Shown here piece by piece: positions 49,121-59,215 of a stretch of DNA of 64,000 nucleotides (within the stretch, counting starts at the first letter, position 1; each line of letters starts with the position of its first letter). Source of the stretch: DASQZK01 sp963763215 (GTDB lineage: Bacteria; Bacteroidota; Bacteroidia; Bacteroidales; GCA-2748055); NCBI GenBank assembly GCA_963763215.1, contig CAVXNX010000002.1, positions 1 to 64,000 on the forward strand, in the 5' to 3' direction. Both the position numbers and the translations under genes were made by a program. The notes beneath the pieces were generated by a model, which saw only the letters and a program-made list of their open reading frames with translations, did not search any database and was not told the DNA's origin.

Positions 49121-50639
49121 ATGTTGACGGACCTTAGAGATATATTTCTGTTTGATCCGGCCAGACCCCTGCTCTTCACCCAGATCTATTTCTGGGTGTT
49201 TTTTGCCCTGGTGCTGGCGGTTTATTCGGTGATATACCCGCATAAATCGCTCCGGAATGCTTTTCTTTTCCTGGCCAGCCTGTTTTTCTACTGGAAGACC
49301 AGCGGACTTTTCTTCCTTTTGCTGATCTTTTCCACCTTCGCCGATTATGTGCTGGGATTCCGGATCTATTACAGCAACCGCCGGTTCTGGAAGAAATTTT
49401 TTGTGACCTGCAGCATCGTCGTCAACCTCGGTCTGCTTTCCTACTTCAAATACGCCTATTTTATCACCAACACGGTCAATTCACTGCTCCATACCCATTT
49501 TCAAGTCTTTAATTTTTTGGCTTACTGGTCGAATGCCGTCACCGGTTCCCATTTCAATGTGGCGGCCATCGGGTTGCCTGTCGGGATTTCTTTTTTCACG
49601 TTCCAGACCATTTCGTATTCGGTCGATATTTACCGGGAGAAGCTGGACCCGGTCAGAAATCCCATCGATTTCGGCTTTTATGTTTCATTCTTCCCCCAGC
49701 TCGTGGCCGGACCGATCGTGAGGGCCTCTGAGTTTATCCCACAGCTTTACAGGCGGTATCATCTCTCGGTTGAAGAGTTCGGTTATGCGCTCTTCCTGAT
49801 TTTGAACGGGCTGACGAAAAAAGTGTTCATCGGAGATTACCTGGCGGTGAATTTCATCGACCGTATTTTCGGTAATCCAACCGGGTACACGGGATTTGAA
49901 AACCTGATGGCACTCTATGCCTATTCCCTGCAGGTTTATTGTGATTTCTCGGGATATACCGATATCGCGATCGGGATCGCCCTCATGCTGGGGTTCCGGC
50001 TGCCCAAGAATTTCAATTCACCCTACAAGGCCGACAATGTCGGGAATTTCTGGAAACGCTGGCATATGTCGCTCTCCTCCTGGCTCAGGGATTACCTCTA
50101 CATTCCCCTGGGCGGTAACCGCAAGGGGAAATTCCGGACGAACGTCAACCTGATGCTGACTATGCTCCTCGGAGGTCTCTGGCATGGTGCCAGCTGGCAA
50201 TTTGTGATCTGGGGAGGGCTGAATGGCATCGGACTGATCGTATATAAATACTGGAAGCGGATAAGCCCCTATGAGAACAGCACCCACTGGCTGGCTCATT
50301 TTTGGAAAGTCTTCCTGACGTTTAATTTCATCACCTTCACACGGATCTGGTTCAGGTCGGATTCTATGCTGCATGTCCGGCAGTTCATCAGCCAGGTGAC
50401 CCGTCATCTCGATCTCTCGGTCATCCCCGATGTGTTGATCGTCCTATGACAAGGTGTTTGGCATCATGATCCTCGGATACCTGGTGCACTGGCTGCCCTC
50501 CGGTATAAAAGCCGGATACCGGGACTGGTTTATCCGGACGCCGGCTTATGCCAAAGTTGGGATCGCTGCTGCAGTGGTCTTTCTCATCTACCAGTCGTGG
50601 TCGGCGGAATTGCAGCCGTTTATATATTTCCAGTTCTAA
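49121..50639 (+). CDS. MBOAT family O-acyltransferase, frameshifted at the 3' end
   Basis: About 506 residues and ten or more membrane spans. The catalytic histidine is H355 in MLLGGLWHGASWQFVIWGGL. Other AlgI-like blocks are LPVGISFFTFQTISYSVDIY, FYVSFFPQLVAGPIVRASEF, VYCDFSGYTDIAIGIALMLG and NFWKRWHMSLSSWLRDYLYI. One extra base near 50448 splits off the last 60 residues (VFGIMILGYLVHWLPSG ... PFIYFQF), a normal tail for the family. It moves acyl groups across the inner membrane to an envelope polymer together with the upstream SGNH protein. The polymer is not known. Confidence 0.92.
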
Positions 50640-50697
50640 AAAGGAACACGGGGGAAGTGTGGAACACGGGAATATGGAACACGGATTAAACGGATGT

Positions 50698-51598
50698 GGA
50701 CGGATGGGCACGGGTTTTATATAGGATGGTTGGGCCTTTGGCCCTGGAAGAGGGAACACGGATTCCGATAGCTATCGGAACAGATGGGACGGATGGGCAC
50801 GGGTTTTATATAGGATGGTTGGGCCTTTAGCCCTGGAAGAGGGAACACGGATTCCGATAGCTATCGGAACAGATGGGACGGATGGGCACGGGTTTTATAT
50901 AGGATGGTTGGGCCTTTGGCCCTGGAAGAGGGAACACGGATTCCGATAGCTATCGGAACAGATGGGACGGATGGGCACGGGTTTTATATAGGATGGTTGG
51001 GCCTTTGGCCCTGGAAGAGGGAACACGGATTCCGATAGCTATCGGAACAGATGGGACGGATGGGCACGGGTTTTATATAGGATGGTTGGGCCTTTGGCCC
51101 TGGAAGAGGGAACACGGATTCCGATAGCTATCGGAACAGATGGGACGGATGGGCACGGGTTTTATATAGGATGGTTAGGCCTTTGGCCCTGGAAGAGGGA
51201 ACACGGATTCCGATAGCTATCGGAACAGATGGGACGGATGGGCACGGGTTTTATATAGGATGGTTAGGCCTTTAGCCCTGGAAGAGGGAACACGGATTCC
51301 GATAGCTATCGGAACAGATGGGACGGATGGGCACGGGTTTTATATAGGATGGTTGGGCCTTTGGCCCTGGAAGAGGGAACACGGATTCCGATAGCTATCG
51401 GAACAGATGGGACGGATGGGCACGGGTTTTATATAGGATGGTTAGGCCTTTGGCCCTGGAAGAGGGAACACGGATTCCGATAGCTATCGGAACAGATGGG
51501 ACGGATGGGCACGGGTTTTATATAGGATGGTTAGGCCTTTGGCCCTGGAAGAGGGAACACGGATTCCGATAGCTATCGGAATCCGTGTTCCCTCTTCC
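50698..51598. repeat. 89-bp tandem array, ten copies, non-coding
   Basis: The phrase ATTCCGATAGCTATCGGA recurs at 50762, 50851, 50940, 51029, 51118, 51207, 51296, 51385, 51474 and 51563, an unbroken 89-bp period. Units are almost identical; the visible variants are TTTGG/TTTAG and TTGGGCC/TTAGGCC in one short block. Each unit holds two palindromes, CCGATAGCTATCGG and GGGCCTTTGGCCC, plus GGGTTTTATATAGG. Since 89 is not a multiple of three and frames are closed, it does not encode a repeat protein. The array lies between the convergent MBOAT gene and the glycosyltransferase operon. There are no unique spacers, so it is not CRISPR. Confidence 0.93.
51547..51598. repeat. Perfect 52-bp palindrome closing the 89-bp array
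   Basis: At the last unit the sequence turns around: GGAAGAGGGAACACGGATTC on the left is followed after the GATAGCTATC centre by its exact complement, 26 bp per arm with no loop. From 51580 to about 51735 variants of the unit's ATCCGTGTTC phrase continue in the opposite orientation (TCCGTTTAATCCGTGTTC and similar). Confidence 0.9.
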
Positions 51599-51706
51599 AT
51601 ATTTCCGTGCTCATCCGTTTAATCCGTGTTCCACACTCCACATTCCCGTGTTCATCCGTCTCATCCGTTTAATCCGCGTTCACTCCCCCGCACCCGTGTT
51701 CATCTG

Positions 51707-53171
51707 TCAAAATCCGTTTAATCTGTGTTCTATATACCGGTACGGTTCTTCAGGGAGCACGAAATACCTTGTATTCAGATCATGCACGTTCCATTCCTCC
51801 CAGAAAGTCACACAGAGAAAAAGATCGGGATACTGAATGTAGTCAGGAAGATCTTCCTTCCCAGGGAAGACGTAGAGGGTTGCTGAATGCTGTGGCCCGT
51901 CCAGGCTACTCATCAGGAGCGTCTCAACGGGAATGCTCCAGGTGAACATCACGCGTTCGGAGTCGATGTTATCACTCCACGTGTAAAACTTCCTGCCCGG
52001 CTCTCTTTCCAGAACCTCCGTCAGGGATTTCAGGTAATGGATCCTTTCCCGGTACCTCCATGACTGGTGAACGATCAGGACGGCGGCAAAAAGGAAAGCC
52101 AGGATAAGGAAGGCTTTCCTCAGGTTCAGGCTGACCCGGACCAGAACATCCTGAACGAAGGGGAGAAAAACGAAGAAATTCATGACCATCAGGTTTTTAT
52201 CCATCTCAATGGCCGACCCCCCGGCATAATAGATCAGGTTGTGAATGAGCAGGAATCCCCCGATAAAGAGGTTCATCCATATCCATTTGAGAAATTGCCG
52301 CTGCCACAGGTAAAAGACATTCATCAGCAGGAAGATCAGCAGAGTGGCCAGGTAGTCCTTGAAAATGCGTAGAAGAATGTATTGCGTGGCATAGAGATGC
52401 AGAAAATCCGGCAGGTTTCTGGGTGAATTCCTTAAGATGACCCATCTTTTCGGCATCATAGGCGGAAGTTCTGCCGGCAACCTGTCCGGCCGCGAAAAGA
52501 AGCAGGGTAAATCCCAGCAACAGCCAGGGGAGGCGGGTTTTCCAGGCCGATCTGTCGATGGTGTAGAAGCCGACGATGAACAGGACCGGGAAAAAGGTAA
52601 TGGGATGTGAAAAATAACACAGCAGGATGGCAATGAGCGAAAATACAACACGCCCGACAGACCCGCCTTTACGGTCGAAAATTCCTGCCGGGGAATACAG
52701 CAATGCGAACAATACGATCGCCCAGGCTAGTCCCAGGGTGGATTCGGCTACGGGAAGGTAAAGGCTGTGGCTGACGCCCACGGTGAAGGTAAGGATAAGC
52801 AGCAAGGCAGCGGTGTAGGTGCGGAGAACGTTCCGCGCCAGCAGGTATTGCAACCAGAGGATCGCCATGAAAGTCATCGAATACGTCAGGACGAGGATCT
52901 TCAGGTTCAGTCCCAGTTTTATGGCAGCCAGCACCGGGATCTGGGTGATGGAGGCAGCATACCGCCCCTGCTCGATGTTAAACGTGCCGAAGTTGATCAT
53001 CTTGAACAGGTAGAAGGCGGAATCGGAATTGATGATCCTTTCTCTGGCGAAAACGATGGAAAACAACAGGAGGAAAACAAAGAAGAGGTTCTCGAGGATG
53101 ACGGGCCTGTTAAGCCGGCTGTTCCAGGCTTTTAGCCCTAATAAGGATGCAGGTTTAAGAAGCTTCATCAT
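51707..53171 (-). CDS. Polytopic GT-C-like membrane protein, paralogue 1, frameshifted
   Basis: About 487 residues with ten or so membrane spans. After TM1 the first outer loop reads FARERIINSDSAFYLFKMIN, placing an Asp where GT-C glycosyltransferases have their catalytic acid. Further on are LCYFSHPITFFPVLFIVGFY, YYAGGSAIEMDKNLMVMNFF and a soluble C-terminal part (DLFLCVTFWEEWNVHDLNTR, YFVLPEEPYRYIE). One insertion near 52440 splits it. It is a close paralogue of the upstream gene (53168-54613). Substrate unknown; a polyprenyl-phosphate-sugar-dependent transferase is the working idea. Confidence 0.65.
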
Positions 53172-54613
53172 GGGTTGGTTTTTTCCAGAACCTCTCCCGG
53201 CAGGTACCGGTATGGTTCCTCCGGTAACCGGAAATACCGTTCATTGAGCTGACCGGTTTGCCATCGCGGCCAGAACGTCGTGCACAGGAACAGCCGGGGA
53301 TCGCTGATATAGGACGGGAGGTTTTCAATATCCGCAAAAGGATAGATCGTTTTGGAATATTCAGGACCATCGAGACTGCTGATGATCAGGGATTCAAAAG
53401 GGACCGCCCACAGGAACAGAACCTGCGGGCTGATATTTTCCTGCGATGTATAAAATTTCTTCCCATCCTGATTCTGCAGGACATCGTTCAGCTGAAGGTA
53501 ATAACGGATCCTTTTTTTATAGGGTTCCTGACGGGCAAGGATGGTGATCATGGCGAAAACCAGGATGAGGATCAAAAAACTGCCTTTCAGCCAGGGCCGT
53601 AATTTCCTGTTTTGATAGACATCAGCCGCGAATGGAAGGAAAACCAGATAATTCATAACCATCAGGTTTTTATCCATCTCGATATTCGATCCGCCGGAAT
53701 AATAATCCACATTGTAGATCAGGATGAAACCCAAAACGAAGCTCATAGTTAAGATCCACTTCAGGAACTCTTTCCGTGCAAGGTAATATACGTTCAGAAT
53801 GACGAACAGAACCGTGGAGACAAGGTAAGTGCTGAAGAGGTGTTTTGCCAGGTATTTCGTGGAATAGAGTTCGAAAAAATGAGGAAGGTTACCGGAGATG
53901 GTCTGCATTCCGCTCAGTTTACCCCCTTCATACGACGATGTATGCGCCGTGAGGAACAGGAACCTGAAGGAGAACAAAATAACGGTAAACATGATCAGGA
54001 TCCAGGGGACATAATTTTTCCATTCATGCCGGTCGATCATAAAAAAGCCGATAATGAACAACACCGGGAAGATCGTGAGCGGATGGGCAAAATAGCAAAG
54101 GATGATGACTACTGCCGAAAGGGTAATGCGGAGGGGATCCCTCCATTTCGGCCGGGTACGGGGAAAAGGATAGTACAGGACCGAGAACAGGATCAGCGTA
54201 TAAACCAGGCCCTGGGTCGATTCGGAAACAGGCCGGTAAATACTGTCGGTCACTCCAACAGATATGACCATGACAAGGGCCAGGGCGGCCCCCGGGTTTT
54301 TGAGCCCGTGCCGGATCAGCAGATAGACCAGCCAGAACAGAAAGATAAAACTCAGGGAATAGAGATAAACCAGAACGTTCAGGTTCACTCCCGCTTTCAC
54401 CCCGGCGAGTAACGGGATCTGTGAGATGAAGGCGGAATAACGGCCATGCTCGGTGTTGAAATGCTCAAAATTGACGATTTTGAAGAAATAAAAAGCCGCA
54501 TCGGAATTGATGATCCGTTCCCTGGCAAAGACGAAGGAAAACAGAAAGAGGAAGATGAAAAACAGGGCCTCAAAATGCTTTTGCTTCGGTTTCGGGAAAG
54601 AAAGTCCGGACAT
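53168..54613 (-). CDS. Polytopic GT-C-like membrane protein, paralogue 2
   Basis: 481 residues, intact. It shares with its neighbour downstream the opening FARERIINSDAAFYFFKIVN, the histidine block LCYFAHPLTIFPVLFIIGFF, YYSGGSNIEMDKNLMVMNYL, and the tail DPRLFLCTTFWPRWQTGQLN with RLPEEPYRYLPGE. Ten or so membrane helices are followed by a short soluble C-terminal domain. The stop overlaps the next start (ATGA), and its own start is 2 bp after the upstream gene, so the four minus-strand genes form one operon headed by a GT2 enzyme. No family name was recognised; GT-C fold is inferred from topology and the loop-1 Asp. Confidence 0.65.
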   Translation of the reverse strand: MSGLSFPKPKQKHFEALFFIFLFLFSFVFARERIINSDAAFYFFKIVNFEHFNTEHGRYSAFISQIPLLAGVKAGVNLNVLVYLYSLSFIFLFWLVYLLIRHGLKNPGAALALVMVISVGVTDSIYRPVSESTQGLVYTLILFSVLYYPFPRTRPKWRDPLRITLSAVVIILCYFAHPLTIFPVLFIIGFFMIDRHEWKNYVPWILIMFTVILFSFRFLFLTAHTSSYEGGKLSGMQTISGNLPHFFELYSTKYLAKHLFSTYLVSTVLFVILNVYYLARKEFLKWILTMSFVLGFILIYNVDYYSGGSNIEMDKNLMVMNYLVFLPFAADVYQNRKLRPWLKGSFLILILVFAMITILARQEPYKKRIRYYLQLNDVLQNQDGKKFYTSQENISPQVLFLWAVPFESLIISSLDGPEYSKTIYPFADIENLPSYISDPRLFLCTTFWPRWQTGQLNERYFRLPEEPYRYLPGEVLEKTNP

Positions 54614-54615
54614 GG

Positions 54616-55983
54616 TCAGTTACGTTTAATCTTGGCTTTTTCATAATCTGGATGATCGAGATATTTCTCCATCCCGGGATAGTGAGCGATCTTTCCAAAG
54701 CTGTGCCGGTAAGCTTCCCATGTCATGGAATCCCAATGGATGGCGCCGTAATAGCTCTGAATGTGATGGTAAATGCCTAAAACTGAAGTCAGGCTGAAAA
54801 GGATGAAGAAGGCGCCGCGGATCATCCGCTGACGTTTCGTGATCGCCGTGATGAAAGCTGCCATGCCCACGGCCATCATGCCGTAAAAATCGATCATGGG
54901 CCGCATGCCGAATCCGCCCCCGTACCACCAGCACCACCAGGATGAAATGATATAGATGGAAAGGATGATGGTGACCGGAAAGGCCAATGTCCATTCCTTT
55001 ACCTTGTTTTTCAGCATGAACAATCCTGCCATGCCAAAGATCATGACCGGTGTGTAAATCAGCCAGCCTTTCCGGAACCCGATCAGGACCTTCAGGATCT
55101 CCGGCTGCATCCAGAAAAATCTTTCTTTGCTGCCGTAGGAAAAGAGCAGCCATTTTCCGCTGACGCTCTCCCAGTAAAGGAATTGTGGCAGCCATACGAG
55201 GAAGGACAACAGGATCATGACGGCAATGTGCCATTTCTTATCCCAGAATTCCCTTAGGCGTTCCTTCGGGGAACGGATATCGTAAAGCAGGAACACCAGA
55301 ACGATCACCAGGTCGGTGGGGCGGATCAGGCTGATAAGGCCGGTGAGAAGTCCGAGATAAACAGAGGTTGGCCAGGATCGTTTTTCGTACCATCGGATGG
55401 TGCACCAGAGGAATAAAACGATGAGCGTGAATTCGAACGAATGCGGCATCGTGGCCGCCTGCGTGGTATAGGAAAAGAGATTGGTCGCCAGCCCGGTTGC
55501 CAGGATGGTAAGTGCCGCAATCGTTTCGGTAAAATACCGCACCAGGATCTTTCTCAGTACCAGCAAGCCGAAGATCAGGTAAAACAGGCTGCTAAATTCG
55601 AGGGCCACGTGATAAGGCAACGAATACCCGTCAGCCGGATATTTATCAGAATGAAGGGCATAAACATGTGCCGCAAAGAAGAACGGAGAATAAAGGATCG
55701 ACAGTCCCATCGAGGTCTTGATCACGTAGTTCTTGTTTGGGAGTCGTACCGGCCAGATTTTATCGGAAAAATACCTGGCGTCCTTATCGATGAACTTAAG
55801 GCTCAGGTCATGATAAATAAAGGTGGCCGGCAGGTAAGCGTAGTAGGAGAGGGTATCCCAGAAGATGACCCCGTGACCGGTCTTCCAATACCTCACATTC
55901 ATGATCTGGAGAAAATAGACACTGATGACCAGGATCACGGCGAGGTATGAAAGTCTCTCCCTGATATGCCGCAGAGTTTTCAT
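54616..55983 (-). CDS. Polytopic membrane glycosyltransferase-like protein
   Basis: 455 residues with about ten membrane helices, intact. The first outer loop has GVIFWDTLSYYAYLPATFIY with an Asp in the GT-C position. Later come LATGLATNLFSYTTQAATMP, TGLISLIRPTDLVIVLVFLL, KWLLFSYGSKERFFWMQPEI and GFRKGWLIYTPVMIFGMAGL, blocks often seen in Bacteroidota dolichyl-phosphate-mannose-mannosyltransferase-like proteins. It overlaps the upstream GT2 gene by 4 bp (ATGA), so the GT2 enzyme probably supplies its lipid-linked sugar. Confidence 0.7.
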   Translation of the reverse strand: MKTLRHIRERLSYLAVILVISVYFLQIMNVRYWKTGHGVIFWDTLSYYAYLPATFIYHDLSLKFIDKDARYFSDKIWPVRLPNKNYVIKTSMGLSILYSPFFFAAHVYALHSDKYPADGYSLPYHVALEFSSLFYLIFGLLVLRKILVRYFTETIAALTILATGLATNLFSYTTQAATMPHSFEFTLIVLFLWCTIRWYEKRSWPTSVYLGLLTGLISLIRPTDLVIVLVFLLYDIRSPKERLREFWDKKWHIAVMILLSFLVWLPQFLYWESVSGKWLLFSYGSKERFFWMQPEILKVLIGFRKGWLIYTPVMIFGMAGLFMLKNKVKEWTLAFPVTIILSIYIISSWWCWWYGGGFGMRPMIDFYGMMAVGMAAFITAITKRQRMIRGAFFILFSLTSVLGIYHHIQSYYGAIHWDSMTWEAYRHSFGKIAHYPGMEKYLDHPDYEKAKIKRN

Positions 55984-56696
55984 AAGCGTTTTCCAAGACT
56001 GTATTTAAGGATAGTCCAGATCATTTTGATGCCGTCGAAGGTACGTATTTTTTTCCCTTCGCCCTGGTTACGTGGGAAGTAATTCACGGGCACCTCGCTG
56101 ATGTTGTTCTTCCGGATGCGCATGGCTTTGATGATGATCTCGGCCTCGAATCCGAAGCGGTTTTCCTTCAGATGGAGCTGTTCGTAAAGGTCCCTGTAGA
56201 ACAGCTTATAACCGCAGGCCATGTCGGTCAGTTTCACATTGATCAGGACGGAAGTCAGCCAGGTCATCAGGCGATTGGCGATATAACGGCGGTAGGAGGA
56301 AAGTGGCCTGGGAATTCCGGGCAGGTACCTCGATCCGTTCACAAACTGGACATCCAGTTTATGGAGAGTGTCAATCATCCGGGGTATGTCGTCGGGGATA
56401 AGCTCCAGATCCGCATCCTGGATGAAGATCAGATCGCCGTCTGAATGTTCGATCCCGTAACGCACCGCGGCGCCCTTACCGGAATTCGTGCTCAATTTCA
56501 GGAGAGATAAGTTCCTGCTGCCATTGGAGATGTATTTTTCCACGATGGAGCATGAGCCATCCGTGGAACAATCATCGACGACCACGATATTCACGTTCCG
56601 GATATCGGTGGGAAACCGCACCTTACCGATCCGGTCCAGGGTTGTGGCAATCAGATTCTCTTCATTGTAAAGCGGGATAATGATATCCAGGGTCAT
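55980..56696 (-). CDS. Family 2 glycosyltransferase, polyprenyl-phosphate sugar synthase-like
   Basis: 238 residues, no membrane helix. GT-A fold marks: LDIIIPLYNEENLIATTLDR, VVVDDCSTDGSCSIVEKY (first Asp pair), NSGKGAAVRYGIEHSDGDLI, FIQDADLELIPDDIPRMI (metal-binding DxD), and MACGYKLFYRDLYEQLHLKE with NRFGFEAEIIIKAMR. This is the DPM1/ArnC-like subgroup that loads a sugar onto a polyprenyl phosphate. It is first in the four-gene minus-strand operon and is divergent from the second GT2 gene. Confidence 0.9.
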   Translation of the reverse strand: MTLDIIIPLYNEENLIATTLDRIGKVRFPTDIRNVNIVVVDDCSTDGSCSIVEKYISNGSRNLSLLKLSTNSGKGAAVRYGIEHSDGDLIFIQDADLELIPDDIPRMIDTLHKLDVQFVNGSRYLPGIPRPLSSYRRYIANRLMTWLTSVLINVKLTDMACGYKLFYRDLYEQLHLKENRFGFEAEIIIKAMRIRKNNISEVPVNYFPRNQGEGKKIRTFDGIKMIWTILKYSLGKRL

Positions 56697-56860
56697 ACCA
56701 AATGGAAAATTCAGGTTCGGAGTTTAAAGATAAATGAAAAAACGGTTTGACGATCAGACGGTAAATATTTATTGTCAAATGCTTTTCGCCGGATGGGTTT
56801 CAAATCGGGAATTAATTATTAATTTTAGTTTTTATTCGTTATCGAATTCAAATGCGATAG

Positions 56861-57820
56861 ATGACAATCAGCATCGTACTTCCCGCTTTCAACGAGGAGG
56901 GTAATGTTCAGTTCATATATCATGAGATCCTGGCCGCCCTGGCTGCCCGCCGGGATACTCTTGAAATCATTTATGTTGATGACGGAAGCTTAGACGGCAC
57001 CTTTGACCGGGTAAAGGAAATCGCCGTCGGAGACGCCAGGGTAAAGGGGATCCGGTTTACCCGCAATTTCGGCCACCAGGCTGCCTTACTGGCCGGACTT
57101 CGGAGGCAAAAGGAGACCTTGTGATCACCATGGATGCCGACGGTCAGCACCCTCCGGAGGTGATCAGGCTCCTGCTGGAAGAATATCAAAAAGGTTTCGA
57201 TATCGTAAATACCCGGAGAGAAAGGACCCATGATGCGGGTTGGTTCAAACGGCAGTCGTCCAGGTGGTATTACCGTATCCTCAATTCATTGACGGATACG
57301 CCTATTCAACCCGGTTCCTCCGATTTCCGGTTGATGACCGCACAGGCTGTCAGGGCTTTCCTGGAAATCGGGGAACAGTCCCGTTTTACACGAGGACTGG
57401 TCGGTTGGATGGGCTTCCGGCAATCGGCAGATCAGCTATGTTGCGCCCGAACGGTATTCAGGAAAATCAAAATATACATTCCGGAGGATGATGCGTTTCG
57501 GCATGGATGGAATTACGGCATTTTCATCGAAACCCCTGCACATGAGTTTCCGACTGGGCCTGATCGTCCTGATATTCGATTTTATTTTTGCTGTCTATTC
57601 CATTATCATGCATTTCGAAGGGAAAACCATTACCGGATGGACTTCATTGATGATCATTATTTTGATGCTCGGTTCCATTCAGCTGATCACCATCGGGATC
57701 CTTGGGGAATATCTGGGAAGGATTTTTATCGAAACCAAACGGCGGCCTCATTATCTTTATCCTGGAAAAGTGTTAGAAAAATCCACTGTTTATGAGTCCA
57801 TACAGCCATCGCAAAAATGA
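56861..57820 (+). CDS. GtrB/DPM-like glycosyltransferase with two C-terminal membrane helices, frameshifted
   Basis: About 320 residues. The GT2 domain begins MTISIVLPAFNEEGNVQFIY, with YVDDGSLDGTFDRVKEI and FTRNFGHQAALLAGL. After a slip near 57105 it continues VITMDADGQHPPEVIRLLLE (DxD) and PGSSDFRLMTAQAVRAFLEI; a second slip near 57425 leads to ISYVAPERYSGKSKYTFRRM. Two membrane helices follow (FRLGLIVLIFDFIFAVYSII and LMIIILMLGSIQLITIGILG) with GEYLGRIFIETKRRPHYLY. This is the GtrB/YkcC layout: a membrane enzyme making undecaprenyl-phosphate glucose or a similar donor. No GtrA flippase was found nearby. Confidence 0.9.
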
Positions 57821-57832
57821 AATCGCTCCCAA

Positions 57833-59215
57833 ATGATAATCCTGATGATCATCGCCACCCTGATTCTTTCATTCATTGGATTTTACAATGGTTACCCGCT
57901 GGTGTATTCTGATACCGGAACCTATATTTACAGCGGTTTCGATCATTTTATCCCGAAGGACAGGCCGATTACCTATGGTCTGTTCATCGATCTTTTCAGT
58001 TTCCATTTTTCACTGTGGACAGTAATCATCGTGCAGAATTTCATCACGGCATGGGTTATGATGAAGGTGATGCAAACCCTGGAGATCAGGCGGGATAAAT
58101 TCACGTTCATTTACCTTGCCGTGATCGCTTTTCTTGTTTTTTTCACCGGGATCGGCTGGTATACCAACCAGGTCATGCCTGATTTTTTTGCTCCTCTTTC
58201 GATCCTTATCATCTATATTCTGCTTGAGAACAGGCATACAGGCATTCTGTCTTCGATCGTACTTTATATCCTTCTGGTTTTTTCGTTGATAACCCATTTC
58301 AGCCATATGCTGATCGGGCTGCTTTTGATCCTGGGCCTGTTTTTACTGAAATACAGCTGGAAGAGATATTTTCATCATCTTTCGCTGAAACGCCTTATCA
58401 TTCTGGCCGCTTGTGCAGGTTCCGCGTGGATAGTGCTTCCTGGCGTCAATTACCTGGTTGAAAAGAAATTTATCCTGTCGAAAGGATCTCATGTTTTTCT
58501 CATGGGACACCTGGTTGATACCGGGATCATGCAAAAATTTCTCGATGAGAAATGCAAGGATCCTGAATATGCCGGGAATGCGATGTGCCAGTACAAGGAT
58601 GTCCTACCGGTCGAGCTGGCGCAATTTATATGGAATGACAGCATTCTGGAAAAAACCGGCGGATGGGAAGACAGCCGTGAGGGTTACAACCAGCTGATCA
58701 GGGGTACGTTAAAGGATCCGAAGTACCTGGGTCTCAATATCTTTAAATCGGCGACGTACGGATTGATCCAACTGACCCAGAATGAGATCGGGCAGGGTCT
58801 TACGGCCTACGGAAAAGGTAGCGCTCCCTGGGGACAGATTTACTGGCGGTTCAGGGACGAAGTGAATAATTACCTGAATAGCCGGCAAAATAAATGGAAT
58901 GGTGCGCAATTGACATTCACTACCCTGAATAAGGTACAAAATATCATTTTATACCTGTCGGTTTTTTTGATGCTGGGTCTCTTTTCGAAGGTTTGGCCCG
59001 TAAGGGTGGATGTGGATGATCGGTCGATGACCTTCCTGTTGTTCATCCTGATGGCTGTTGTTCTGAATGCTTTCGTCACGGCTGGATTGAATTCACCGGT
59101 TTCCAGGTTTCAGGCCCGTGTTGTCTGGATGATACCCTTTGCACTTCTCCTCCTGATGGTGAAAAATGATGTTTTCTGCCGTGAATCAAAGGAAAAATCC
59201 GTGTCCAACCCGTAA
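57833..59215 (+). CDS. Polytopic GT-C-like membrane protein
   Basis: 460 residues, intact, eleven or so membrane spans. It starts MIILMIIATLILSFIGFYNG. The first outer loop, GYPLVYSDTGTYIYSGFDHF, has the SDTGTYI acid motif in the GT-C active-site position. A large outer loop between about residues 215 and 360 carries YNQLIRGTLKDPKYLGLNIF and is followed by more helices and a short basic tail. It lies 12 bp after the GtrB-like gene and overlaps the next gene, so the three plus-strand genes form an operon. Acceptor unknown. Confidence 0.68.
   Translation: MIILMIIATLILSFIGFYNGYPLVYSDTGTYIYSGFDHFIPKDRPITYGLFIDLFSFHFSLWTVIIVQNFITAWVMMKVMQTLEIRRDKFTFIYLAVIAFLVFFTGIGWYTNQVMPDFFAPLSILIIYILLENRHTGILSSIVLYILLVFSLITHFSHMLIGLLLILGLFLLKYSWKRYFHHLSLKRLIILAACAGSAWIVLPGVNYLVEKKFILSKGSHVFLMGHLVDTGIMQKFLDEKCKDPEYAGNAMCQYKDVLPVELAQFIWNDSILEKTGGWEDSREGYNQLIRGTLKDPKYLGLNIFKSATYGLIQLTQNEIGQGLTAYGKGSAPWGQIYWRFRDEVNNYLNSRQNKWNGAQLTFTTLNKVQNIILYLSVFLMLGLFSKVWPVRVDVDDRSMTFLLFILMAVVLNAFVTAGLNSPVSRFQARVVWMIPFALLLLMVKNDVFCRESKEKSVSNP

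Noticed and set aside
50698..51598. 89-bp array considered as a CRISPR or as a repeat-protein gene
   Set aside because: No variable spacers between repeats, no cas genes, and a period not divisible by three with stops in all frames.
52206..53171. Reading 51707-52651 and 52206-53171 as two separate genes
   Set aside because: Together they align end to end with the intact paralogue at 53168-54613, so they are one frameshifted gene.
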